DNA of 13,681 nucleotides from Ectothiorhodospiraceae bacterium (GTDB lineage Bacteria > Pseudomonadota > Gammaproteobacteria > Nitrococcales > AK92): NCBI GenBank assembly GCA_029263635.1, contig JAJUFY010000023.1, positions 1 through 13,681 of the forward strand. The letters are read 5' to 3'. This document shows, piece by piece, positions 1 to 7,768 of this stretch. Every line of letters starts with the position of its first letter. Position 1 is the stretch's first letter. Below the pieces are notes generated by a model. The model was given only the letters and a program-made list of their open reading frames with translations, did not search any database and was not told the origin of the DNA. The position numbers and the translations under genes were made by a program.

Positions 1-3000
1 ACCAGGTGGGCGAACGGCACCATGCGGGTGCGCAGCAGGCCGTCCTGCAGTTCCGTATCGACCCGGGACTGCTGCTGCAGCAGCGTTTCCGACTCCCGGA
101 CCAGACGATCCAGCAGCTTCTGGATGCTGACGAGATCGCTGGCCGATTCGGCCAGCGCCCACGACAGCTCCTGCTGGCGCGAACCGCGATCCGCTTCCTG
201 CGGATCGAAGCCTTCGGCGCCGGCTTCGCCGCGGCAGGGGATCCCTGCCTCGATTTCGGCCTCGAGCGTGCGCAACTGCTCGCGCAGGCGGACCACAGTC
301 TGCTCCAGCTCGTCGAGGTTGAAACGCAGCGCTCCGACCTGCTGTTCCAGACGGGTCCGGTAGATGCCGGCTTCGCCGGCCAGGCTGACCAGATTATCGA
401 GCAGCTCCGCGCGTACCCGAACCAGGCTGCTCCGACCCGTCGGCTCCTGCGATCCAGGCCGGGCCGGCTCCGTGGAAAGGACGGCCGGCGCGGCCGCGGT
501 CTCGTGCAAGGCGGACAGCGGCCCTCCTGGTCCCACCTCGGCGGCCGGGGGCGTATCGGCGGACGGCTCCGGCTCGGGCTCGGCCGCCTCCGCAGCCTCG
601 CCCAGTTCGGCGATTGCCGCCAGGAGATCGACAACAGGCGCCATGGGCTGCCCCTCGGCGGCCTGACCGCGCAGCTGGTGCAGACGGTCGTACGCCTGCT
701 CCAGCAGCTGGAACAGCGCACCCGAGGGCGCGGCCGTGCCCTCCTGCACCGCAGCCAGCAATGTCTCTAACGCATGGCTCAGTTCGGCCATGGCCGGAAA
801 GCCGGCCAGCCGCGCTCCCCCCTTAAGGGTGTGCAGGATCCGCCGCAGTTCGGCACGGAGCTCGGAGCTGCCGGGCTCGGCCTGCCAGCTGGCGATACCG
901 GCTTCCAGAGCGTCGAGCAGAACGGCCGCTTCCTCCAGGAACAGCTCGACCAGATCGGCATCGGCCGACCGCGACTCCTGTTCCGACTCCTGTTCCGACT
1001 CCGGCAGCTGCTCGCCAGAATCTTCGGGAGGCGCCAGCTCCGCAATCGGCGGATACGCCTGGTCCTCGGGCTGGGGCAGCGGTTCCGATTCGCCGTGCCC
1101 GGCTGCCGACAGGGCGTGTTCCGGCTCGGTGGTCGCGGTCTCTTCCGCGACCGTCGCTGCCGCCACCTCCGGTTCGGCCAGCGCGGCGGCACGTCGCATG
1201 ATCGCCGGCACGTCGGCCTCGGGCGCCGGGTCGCCCTGGATCTGGCCGATCAGGCCCGGGAGGACCTGGATGGCCTGCTCGACCACCTCGAACACCGCCG
1301 GGCCTGCAGCAACCGCCTTGTCCAGAACCCGGTTGAGCAGATGTTCGACCGACCAGGCCAGCTCGCCCAGCAGCAGCGCCCCGGCCAGGCGGCTGCTGCC
1401 CTTGAGCGTGTGGAACATGCGCCGCAGCGTGGCCAGCGCCGCGTCGTTGTCGGGCTCGCTGTGCCAGCGCGGAAATTCGGCGCGCAGCCCCTCCAGTATT
1501 TCGCCGGTTTCTTCGATGAAGATCTCGAGGATGTCCCCATCGGCGGCGTCGCTCATCACCGGGGCGTCATAGTCGATATGCGGGCGGTGCTCGGCCGATA
1601 CCGTCGCCGCAGCCCCGGCGGTCGGCTCGCTGACGGCGCCCTGCTCCCCGGGCGGCCTTGCCCCGGCACCGGGCAGGAAGCCCAGCCCGGTCAGGGCCGC
1701 GACCGCCAGCTCGAGCACGGACTCCGGGCGCGGGCGGCCGTCGCGCGCCGCTTCCAGGTAATACTCGATGGCGGCGAGCGCATCGACGAGCCCGTCCAGC
1801 TCGGCGGCAGCCGGCCGCTGGCCGCCCGGAATCAGCCGGGCGGCGGCATAGGCGCCGGTCGCGGCCAGCAGGTCGGCCACATGCGCCATGTCGAGCCCGT
1901 TCAGGGCCTCGGCAAGCCCGGCAAGCCGGGGCTGGATGTCGGCGAGCCCGTCGGTGCTGCCGGTCTCGGCGAACCCGAGGATCGCTGTCTTGACCCGGTC
2001 AAGGCCGTCAATCGCCTCGAGCAGGACCTCTCGGGAACCGCTCTCGGGGAGCTGCGGCAGCAGCTCCGCCACCGCGGCGCCGGCGGCCAGCGCCTCGATC
2101 GCCGCTTCGACGTCAGCCAGCGCTTCGGAAATCCTGTTCGGCTCGACCTGGTCGGCAACTGCCCCGCCGGCTGTCAGCGCCCGGATCCTGGCTGCCAGAT
2201 CCCTGATGAGCCGGCGCGGGACGCCGAGACCGAGCACGCCCAGCGTGTCGCCGATGCGGTTCAGCCTGTCCTGCAGTGGCAGCAGCCGGTCCTGCTCGGC
2301 AACGCCGCTGGCGGCAAGCCGGTCGACGCCGTCCCGGACCGTCGCCAGATCCTTCATGAGGACGCGGGCAACGCGCTGCCGGATGGCAGCAGCTGGCCCT
2401 GCCAAATCCCGGATGCCGACCCCGAGCTGCTGCTCGACCAGCAGCTCCTTGAGCCGGTAATGCGCCTGGATGGCTGTTACCCGCTCACCGCGCGCTTCGG
2501 CGCGGGCGACGTAGTAGAGCAGGTTCCTGGTCAGTTCACGCGACGCCTGGTCGGCCAGCGCTGCCGGTCCGCCCGCAATGACCCGGCGCAGCTGTCGATC
2601 GATCTGCCCCAGCAGCGCCTTGATCGCGCCTACGCCCTCGACGGCATCCGCCTGCAGCCCTTCGACCAGTCCCGCAGCGATCCACCAGAGATTGCCGCTC
2701 TGGCCGGCATCGGCGGCGTCCAGCTGGGTCAGCACCTCCAGCATCTGCGCCAGGCTCTCCGCCACATCCTGGCCGCGCAGCATGCCCAATAGCGCCAGCT
2801 GGTAGCGCCCGCGCAGCCGGCGAGCGACGTCCTCCAGCCTCTCGCCATTCGGCGGCGGCCGGTCGGGACGTGACGCGCCGGCCTCCAGGTCCGGAGAGAA
2901 CAGCCCGTGGTCGGTCAACAGCGGGGCGCCGCGGCCGGCGCGCAGATCGTTGAGCAGTGGCAGCAGGGCGATGGGAATGTCCTGCCCACCGTGCAGGACT

Positions 3001-3320
3001 CGCTCGAGATACTCGCCCAGCTGCGGAATCGCCTGCAGCAGGGTCTGCACCACCTCGCCGGCCTGCGGCACGCGCCGTTCCTGCAGCGCTGCCACTACCT
3101 GGCCCAGCTCCTCGGCAAGCATGGCGCCGCCGGCCAGGTCCAGCCTCTCCAGAATGTCACTCGCCTGCTGCAGCCGGTCGCCACAGAGCTGCAGCTGTAC
3201 CGGATCGCCCGGATCCCGGCTGTAGGCTTCCAGGGCCTCGCCCGCCAGGCGCAGGGTTTCGTCGAGCTCCTGCCTGGCCAGGCCGAGAGAGCCGTGACTG
3301 ATTACGGTCGATTTATTCAT
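1..3320 (-). CDS. chpA: ChpA, hybrid CheA-type histidine kinase of the Pil-Chp system (5' part; runs off the window)
   Basis: Cytoplasmic sensor kinase that would take signals from PilJ through PilI and phosphorylate response regulators controlling type IV pili. The minus frame from ATG 3320-3318 is open to base 1 (1106 codons), with no stop. Residues 1 to about 560 look like the ChpA/FimL N-terminal region, including GGQDIPIALLPLLNDLRAGR near 111-130. Two Hpt domains follow: FHTLKGSSRLAG with His637 and LHTLKGGARLAGF with His830. They are joined by an acidic Glu/Gln/Ser/Pro linker. From about 965 a CheA-like dimerisation segment begins (VRVRAELLDNLVSLAGE, then LLRTRMVPF near 1097-1103). The ATPase, CheW-like and receiver domains must lie beyond the window. 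No good Shine-Dalgarno precedes the start; the only in-frame room upstream ends at a TAA at 3345-3347, and an in-frame CTG at 3323-3321 is an alternative start. Pseudomonas ChpA has six Hpt domains plus Ser/Thr variants, so this one appears shorter. Confidence 0.9.
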   Translation of the reverse strand, partial: MNKSTVISHGSLGLARQELDETLRLAGEALEAYSRDPGDPVQLQLCGDRLQQASDILERLDLAGGAMLAEELGQVVAALQERRVPQAGEVVQTLLQAIPQLGEYLERVLHGGQDIPIALLPLLNDLRAGRGAPLLTDHGLFSPDLEAGASRPDRPPPNGERLEDVARRLRGRYQLALLGMLRGQDVAESLAQMLEVLTQLDAADAGQSGNLWWIAAGLVEGLQADAVEGVGAIKALLGQIDRQLRRVIAGGPAALADQASRELTRNLLYYVARAEARGERVTAIQAHYRLKELLVEQQLGVGIRDLAGPAAAIRQRVARVLMKDLATVRDGVDRLAASGVAEQDRLLPLQDRLNRIGDTLGVLGLGVPRRLIRDLAARIRALTAGGAVADQVEPNRISEALADVEAAIEALAAGAAVAELLPQLPESGSREVLLEAIDGLDRVKTAILGFAETGSTDGLADIQPRLAGLAEALNGLDMAHVADLLAATGAYAAARLIPGGQRPAAAELDGLVDALAAIEYYLEAARDGRPRPESVLELAVAALTGLGFLPGAGARPPGEQGAVSEPTAGAAATVSAEHRPHIDYDAPVMSDAADGDILEIFIEETGEILEGLRAEFPRWHSEPDNDAALATLRRMFHTLKGSSRLAGALLLGELAWSVEHLLNRVLDKAVAAGPAVFEVVEQAIQVLPGLIGQIQGDPAPEADVPAIMRRAAALAEPEVAAATVAEETATTEPEHALSAAGHGESEPLPQPEDQAYPPIAELAPPEDSGEQLPESEQESEQESRSADADLVELFLEEAAVLLDALEAGIASWQAEPGSSELRAELRRILHTLKGGARLAGFPAMAELSHALETLLAAVQEGTAAPSGALFQLLEQAYDRLHQLRGQAAEGQPMAPVVDLLAAIAELGEAAEAAEPEPEPSADTPPAAEVGPGGPLSALHETAAAPAVLSTEPARPGSQEPTGRSSLVRVRAELLDNLVSLAGEAGIYRTRLEQQVGALRFNLDELEQTVVRLREQLRTLEAEIEAGIPCRGEAGAEGFDPQEADRGSRQQELSWALAESASDLVSIQKLLDRLVRESETLLQQQSRVDTELQDGLLRTRMVPFAHL
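973..996. repeat. 12-bp tandem repeat, two copies, inside chpA
   Basis: GACTCCTGTTCC occurs twice in a row (973-984 and 985-996), followed by a partial third GACTCC. On the chpA strand it encodes an acidic Glu-Ser-Glu-Gln repeat in the linker just before the second Hpt domain (about residues 775-783). The unit is a multiple of three, so changes in copy number would keep the frame and only alter linker length. Confidence 0.75.
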
Positions 3321-3369
3321 CAGGGATATCGGTACCTTGAAGGGTTATGCACTGGCTTCAGAGCGCCGC

Positions 3370-3384
3370 GCGCCTGTCAGGCGC
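3370..3384. other. Short inverted repeat between pilJ and chpA
   Basis: GCGCCTGTCAGGCGC is a near-perfect palindrome in the 110-bp gap between the pilJ stop and the chpA start. It could fold into a small GC stem, but no T-run follows on the minus strand, so it is not a classical Rho-independent terminator. The rest of the gap shows nothing I recognise. It may be only chance in GC-rich DNA. Confidence 0.3.
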
Positions 3385-3430
3385 AGACCCTCGTTCCGGT
3401 CGTGGTGGTCATCGAACGCCAACGCTTCCC

Positions 3431-5488
3431 CTATCCCGACAGCCTGAAGCCCGCCACCGAGTCCTGCAGTTCGTTCGCCAGTGCGGCCAGGCTGCCGATG
3501 CTGGCTGCGGTTTCGCTAGTGTCGGCGGATGCCTGCGCCGCAGACTCCTGGATCATGGCCATGGTGTCAGCAATGCCCGCTACCGCACCGGCCTGTTGCT
3601 GTGCCGCCACCGAGATGTTCCGGATCAGGTCGGCCTGCTGCCTGGCGGCTGTCTCGATCTCGCTCAGCGCCTCTCCCGCGGCGGCCGCCAGCCTGGCACC
3701 CGAAGCTACGCCCGCAGTGCTGCGTTCCATGGCAGCCAGTGCCTCGCCGGTATCGGCCTGGATGGTCGCCACCAGCGCCTCGATCTGCCTGGTGGCGTGA
3801 CCGGAACGCTCGGCCAGCCGCTGCACTTCGTCGGCCACCAGCACGAAGCCGCGGCCGGCCTCGCCGGCCGTGGCGGCCTGAATGGAGGCATTGAGCGCCA
3901 GGATATTGGTCTGCTCGGTGATTTCGTTGATCAGCTCGGCGATATTGCCGATTTCCTGGGAGGACTCGTCCAGGCGCTTGATCCGCTGCGCGGTCTCCCG
4001 GATGTGCCGGCGGATCAGCTCCATGCCCTCGACGGCTCGGCGCACGCTGTCGGCGCAGCGGGTCGCCAGATCCACCGACTGCCGCGCAACCCGCGCCGAC
4101 TCCTGGGCGCTGCCGACCACCTGGTCGATCGAGGCCGCCATCTGGTCCACGGCGGCCGACACCGTCGTCACCTGGTGCGCCTGTCGTTCCGAAGCCTCGG
4201 CCAGGTGCATGACGGCAGCCTGCGCCTGCGACGCCGCCGAAGACACCTGCGCTGACGTCTGGTTGACCGTAGTGACCAGAGTACGCAGCGCCTCGATGGC
4301 GTCATTGAAGGCATCGGCGATGTCGCCGGCGGCCTCCTCGCCGAGGGTCGCCTGAACGGTGAGATCGTCGTCCTTCAGGCCTTCGATCGCGTTCAGCAGG
4401 CCGAGCATGGCTTCCTGGCTGCGGCGCGACAGCTCGGCAGCGCGTGCCGTCTCACGCTCCCTGTCATCGAGCTCGGCACGGTTCACGGCACGGGTAGCGG
4501 CGCTGCGCAGCAACAGCAGCAGGATGGCCGCGCCGCCGAAGGCGAAACCGTGCCACCAGCGGAACGGCCGCTGCCGCTCGAGGGCCTGGTAACGGTTCAG
4601 GAAATGACCGGCGGTGGTGAGCAGAACGGTGGTGTTGGCAAAGATGCCGTCCGCGGCGTCTCGGACCCGAAACAGTTCCGGTGCGAGCACCAGGACCTCG
4701 TCGATCTCCGCCTGTACCGGCGCGAACGCTTCCTGGATCGCGGCAAGCTGCTGGCGCGCCTGAGCATCGCCGACGGCGCTGATGCCGAGCGCGGAATCGC
4801 CATCCAGCAGGGCCTTGAGGCCGCGGGACAGTGCTTCGGCGCTGGCGCCTAGCCGCTCGCCGGCGGCGATGGCGTCGACGCCGCGCAACGCCTCTTCCAG
4901 GTACCGGCCGATGCGCTCCGCAGCAAGCAGCAGCCGCCCGGCCTGCGCGACCTGAGTCCGCTCTGCGTCCGCGGCCAGCAGCCGGTCGGACAGGCCTTCC
5001 GCCATCTTCTGCAGCTCGGGCAGGCTGGCGTGGAAGCGCTGGCCCAGTTCGTGAACGGCAATCACCTGCTGTCGCCGTTCGAGGATGGCGTCGACATCGT
5101 CCCGGACCTGCGCCCAGCTGATCAGGACCATGCTCAGCGCGCGCTCGGCCTCCTCCGTCAACGCCGCCGTCGGCAGCAGACCGCCGCCCTGCGGGCCGGT
5201 CTCGGTCAGCGCCTTGATCTGGTCTTCGAGCTGGGCGCGCGCATCCGCCAGCATGAAGAACGCGTCCAGATTACCGTCGACGGTCTCCGCCGCGGTTTTC
5301 GCGATGGTCTGCGACAGCACCCGGACTGCTTCGGCCCGGCTGCTGTACTCGTGCTCGAAGCGCCCGTAGTAGGCCAGATAGGCAAAGCTGATCACCATCA
5401 GCGCCACGCCGATCACGGCCAGCACGCCGAACAGGCGGGCGGCGCGCCGCATTCCCCGCGCCGGCTGGGACACCTTTGACACCTTCAT
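3431..5488 (-). CDS. pilJ: PilJ, methyl-accepting chemotaxis receptor for type IV pili
   Basis: Inner-membrane receptor that feeds the ChpA kinase. The product is 685 aa; P. aeruginosa PilJ is about 682. There is an N-terminal membrane helix at about 17-41 (LFGVLAVIGVALMVISFAYL), then a largely helical periplasmic PilJ-type sensor region to about 310. A second membrane helix follows at about 314-330 (FAFGGAAILLLLL), then a cytoplasmic coiled-coil signalling domain. The hairpin tip near 515-555 reads INEITEQTNILALNAS, then AGEAGRGFVLVADEVQRLAE. The family consensus has ALNAAIEAARAG here; the ALNASIQAA variant is as I recall for PilJ proteins. I chose ATG 5488-5486 because AAGGA lies 10 bases upstream and the next residues match PilJ; upstream in-frame codons look non-coding. 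It follows pilI after 106 bp on the same strand. No CheR-like pilK follows it; the next gene is chpA. Confidence 0.95.
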   Translation of the reverse strand: MKVSKVSQPARGMRRAARLFGVLAVIGVALMVISFAYLAYYGRFEHEYSSRAEAVRVLSQTIAKTAAETVDGNLDAFFMLADARAQLEDQIKALTETGPQGGGLLPTAALTEEAERALSMVLISWAQVRDDVDAILERRQQVIAVHELGQRFHASLPELQKMAEGLSDRLLAADAERTQVAQAGRLLLAAERIGRYLEEALRGVDAIAAGERLGASAEALSRGLKALLDGDSALGISAVGDAQARQQLAAIQEAFAPVQAEIDEVLVLAPELFRVRDAADGIFANTTVLLTTAGHFLNRYQALERQRPFRWWHGFAFGGAAILLLLLRSAATRAVNRAELDDRERETARAAELSRRSQEAMLGLLNAIEGLKDDDLTVQATLGEEAAGDIADAFNDAIEALRTLVTTVNQTSAQVSSAASQAQAAVMHLAEASERQAHQVTTVSAAVDQMAASIDQVVGSAQESARVARQSVDLATRCADSVRRAVEGMELIRRHIRETAQRIKRLDESSQEIGNIAELINEITEQTNILALNASIQAATAGEAGRGFVLVADEVQRLAERSGHATRQIEALVATIQADTGEALAAMERSTAGVASGARLAAAAGEALSEIETAARQQADLIRNISVAAQQQAGAVAGIADTMAMIQESAAQASADTSETAASIGSLAALANELQDSVAGFRLSG

Positions 5489-5498
5489 AGCCTGGAAT

Positions 5499-5503
5499 TC
5501 CTT
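5499..5503 (-). promoter_or_regulatory. Ribosome binding site deciding the pilJ start
   Basis: AAGGA on the minus strand ends 10 bases before ATG 5488-5486. It supports that start over in-frame candidates further upstream, which would add up to 63 unlikely residues. Confidence 0.6.
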
Positions 5504-5594
5504 GATCGGTCTGCCTTGGTTACCGCCGGCGGCGGCGCTGCTCCTGTTGCCGGGACTGCGGTGACGTGCGACTGCATCAGCGGCGCCGACCACG

Positions 5595-6146
5595 CTAGCT
5601 GCCGACCTGCAGAAACTGCGGATGGGTTGCCAGCGCCGGCATGCTGAATCGCAGCCACGTCCCGCCAGCGTCAGCAAACGCGTCGGTCACGAAAGGCTGC
5701 AGGACCTCATCCAGATCGGCGGGGACCGCAGCCCGCTCTTCGTCGAGGAAATGCCGCATGCCGAGGACTTCATCCACCAGGAGACCGGCATGGACACCGG
5801 CCTGGTGGATGACCAGGATCCGGCTGTGGCGGGTAAGCTGCGTCGGCGCATGCCCCAAAAATCCGCCCAGATCCATTACCGGCAGCAGGCTGCCGCGCAG
5901 ATTGGCGATCCCGCGCACCCAGGCCTTGGTACGCGGAACCGGCGACAGGCGCGGACAGACCAGGACTTCCGCCACCTCTTCGAGCGCGGCCACGAACCGC
6001 TGGCCGTCCAGGCGGAACCCGATGCCCCGCCACCGCGGCTGCCCCTCTTCCTCGACCGGCAGCGCGGCGCCGCGCTGATGGCTCTGGCGTTCAAGCGCGG
6101 CCAGGATGGCAAAGGGCGCTGAATTCGAATGCTCGGTGTTATCCAT
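5595..6146 (-). CDS. pilI: PilI, CheW-type coupling protein
   Basis: Adaptor that links the receptor PilJ to the kinase ChpA. The product is 183 aa, close to the 178 of P. aeruginosa PilI. After a variable N-terminus of about 45 residues, a CheW domain is visible: GIGFRLDGQRFVAALEEVAE, then VRGIANLRGSLLPVMDLGGF, the hallmark CheW strand pair, and later LLVDEVLGMRHF. The C-terminus (PQFLQVGS) resembles PilI proteins, whose last residues are usually a hydrophobic strand. The start at 6146-6144 is chosen because the upstream pilG remnant ends TGA two bases earlier (TGACGATG), the tight spacing of an operon. A longer in-frame reading upstream overlaps the pilG remnant and is rejected. It is downstream of the pilG remnant and upstream of pilJ on the same strand. 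Confidence 0.93.
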   Translation of the reverse strand: MDNTEHSNSAPFAILAALERQSHQRGAALPVEEEGQPRWRGIGFRLDGQRFVAALEEVAEVLVCPRLSPVPRTKAWVRGIANLRGSLLPVMDLGGFLGHAPTQLTRHSRILVIHQAGVHAGLLVDEVLGMRHFLDEERAAVPADLDEVLQPFVTDAFADAGGTWLRFSMPALATHPQFLQVGS

Positions 6147-6148
6147 CG

Positions 6149-6514
6149 TCAGCTCTTGAGGGCCGTCTCGATCTTGGCCAGCAGCTCGGCCTCGGTAACC
6201 GGCTTGGTCAGACACCCGCCGCAGCCGGCCACGCGCCCGCGGGCGCGGCCGGACAGCCCATCCGTGCTGGGCAGCTTGATCGCCGGGATATCCTTGAACG
6301 AGTGACTGCGCGTGCTCGGTGCGCAGGTCTGACAGCCGTCGAGACGCGGCATCATGATAGCAATGCGATGACCGCAGGCTGGAAGCCGGCCATCTTCGCG
6401 ATTGCCCCGCAGGCGCCATCATATCCTGCCCTGAACCCCGCCGCCGCTGCGACCACGCCAGCTCTTGCAATGCGACAGCGCCCGCCGCATCGAATGACGA
6501 TGCGCGTTGAACAT
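6149..6514 (-). pseudogene. pilG: Decayed pilG-type response regulator
   Basis: Remnant of a single-domain CheY-like regulator in the usual pilG position, next to pilI and divergent from the gsh genes. The 3' half (6355-6149) reads MMPRLDGCQTCA, then RARGRVAG and CLTKPVTEAELLAKIE, matching PilG motifs MMPRLDGYQTCA, KAKGRIVG and YLTKPFSKEELL; the conserved Lys of LTKP is kept. The preceding part reads DGACGAIAKMAGFQPAVIAL in a different frame, matching the PilG stretch DGFDALAKIADTHPNIIFVD. The frame changes at 6359-6360, where the expected Asp codon (GAC) before IMMPRLDG is only the two bases CT. Nearer the start, ARIVI-like RIVI is followed directly by MRR, without the acidic Asp-Asp pair that binds magnesium, and probably in a shifted frame. 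No intact product can be made. The 5' limit (ATG 6514-6512) is approximate. A sequencing error could explain one shift but not all the lost residues. Confidence 0.8.
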
Positions 6515-6556
6515 TCCACCAGTCCCGCCGCCGCTACCGGCCGCGGCACCGCGACC

Positions 6557-7753
6557 ATGCTTGAGCAGTGCCTGCACGACCATCGCGAGGCCATCGAGCC
6601 CTGGTTCGCTACGCGCTGGCGGCAAACGCCGCCGCCGTTTTACTGCTCGCTGGACCTGCGCAACGCCGGCTACAAGCTCACGCCGGTGGACACCAACCTG
6701 TTCCCGGCCGGCTTCAACAACCTGAGCCCGTCGGCCCGCGCTGCCAGCCTGCCGGCCCTCCGGGCGGCTCTGCCCCGGGTGGCGCCGGGCAGCCGGCGGA
6801 TACTGCTGGTACCCGAGCGGCATACCCGCAACCGCCACTATCTGGCCAATGTCGATACGCTCTGCGCCCTGCTCCGCGCGGCCGGCTTCGAGGTGCGCAC
6901 CGGCCTGCCGCCGCAGGCCGGGGAAGCGGTCTCGGCCACGATGCAGCTGCGGCGCTGGGGCGATCGCATCGGCGTGGACGGCTTCATCCCCGATGTCGTG
7001 CTGCTGAACAATGACCTGTCAGCCGGCCTGCCGGCGATCCTGGCCGATATCGCCCAGCCCATCGTCCCACCACCCGGCATGGGCTGGATGCGCCGGCGCA
7101 AATCCGGGCATTTCGCACACTATCGCACGCTGGCTGCGGAATTCTGCCAAATGCTCCACATCGACCCGTGGCTGATCGACCCGCTGTTTCGCCGCTGCGA
7201 CGGCCTTGATTTCCGCCACCGCCAGGGCATGGACCGGCTGGCCGACACGGTGGACGAACTGCTGCGGGACATCGCCGGCAAATATGCCGAGCACGGCATC
7301 GATCGCGCGCCTTTCGTGGCCATCAAGGCCGACGCCGGGACCTATGGCATGAGCGTCATGATGGTGCGTTCCGCCGATCAGGTCGGCGGGCTCAACCGCC
7401 GGCAGCGCAACAAGATGGCGATCGCCAAGGACGGCATGCCGGTCACCCAGGTGATCGTCCAGGAAGGCGTGCCGACCGTGGAGCGCGCCGGCCCGACGCA
7501 AGCCGTTGCCGAGCCTGTCGTCTACCTGATCGGCAACGCCGTGGTCGGCGGCTTCTACCGGCTGCACGGCCGCAAGGGCAACGAGGACAATCTGAATGCG
7601 CCCGGAATGGCCTTCACTGCGGTATCCTTGGCCGACTCCCCGGCCGGACCGGAGCCTGCCCTGCCCGAGGCACGCCGTTATGCCTACAGCGTGATCGGCC
7701 GGCTGGCAGCGCTCGCCGCCGGGCGTGAAATCCAGGAGCTCTCGGCCGACTGA
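6557..7753 (+). CDS. gshA: Glutamate-cysteine ligase, Acidithiobacillus-type
   Basis: ATP-dependent ligase for the first step of glutathione synthesis (glutamate + cysteine to gamma-glutamylcysteine), cytoplasmic. The product is 398 aa from the chosen start. It matches the proteobacterial family first defined from Acidithiobacillus ferrooxidans, unrelated in sequence layout to E. coli GshA. Features seen: PPPFYCSLDLRNAGYKLTPV, then DTNLFPAGFNNL near the N-terminus; FVAIKADAGTYGMSVM around Lys257, a likely ATP-grasp-like nucleotide region; QVIVQEGV; AEPVVYLIGNAVVGGFYR; and NEDNLNAPGMAF. Two ATGs are possible, at 6494 (419 aa) and 6557. I chose 6557 because conserved residues start right after it and because 6494 would overlap the divergent pilG remnant; neither has a clear ribosome binding site. 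It is followed after 15 bp by gshB, so the pair forms a glutathione operon. In Pseudomonas, by contrast, gshB adjoins pilG directly. Confidence 0.9.
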   Translation: MLEQCLHDHREAIEPWFATRWRQTPPPFYCSLDLRNAGYKLTPVDTNLFPAGFNNLSPSARAASLPALRAALPRVAPGSRRILLVPERHTRNRHYLANVDTLCALLRAAGFEVRTGLPPQAGEAVSATMQLRRWGDRIGVDGFIPDVVLLNNDLSAGLPAILADIAQPIVPPPGMGWMRRRKSGHFAHYRTLAAEFCQMLHIDPWLIDPLFRRCDGLDFRHRQGMDRLADTVDELLRDIAGKYAEHGIDRAPFVAIKADAGTYGMSVMMVRSADQVGGLNRRQRNKMAIAKDGMPVTQVIVQEGVPTVERAGPTQAVAEPVVYLIGNAVVGGFYRLHGRKGNEDNLNAPGMAFTAVSLADSPAGPEPALPEARRYAYSVIGRLAALAAGREIQELSAD

Positions 7754-7756
7754 CCC

Positions 7757-7762
7757 GAAGGA
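7757..7762 (+). promoter_or_regulatory. Ribosome binding site deciding the gshB start
   Basis: GAAGGA lies just after the gshA stop. It abuts the first ATG (7763) but is spaced 6 bases from the second ATG (7769), which favours 7769 as the start. Confidence 0.65.
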
Positions 7763-7768
7763 ATGCCT

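Noticed and set aside
774..2792. Long plus-strand open frame (672 codons), with further long frames over 6-770 and 2907-3800
   Set aside because: They lie opposite chpA, whose minus frame carries clear Hpt and CheA motifs over the same bases. Their products are low-complexity Arg/Gln/Gly-rich sequences, typical of antisense frames in GC-rich DNA.
3347..4255. Plus-strand open frame of 302 codons opposite pilJ
   Set aside because: PilJ on the minus strand has membrane helices and the receptor signalling tip; the plus product has no recognisable domain.
6302..6493. N-terminal extension of gshA
   Set aside because: This stretch overlaps the divergent pilG remnant, and the conserved GshA residues begin only after 6557.
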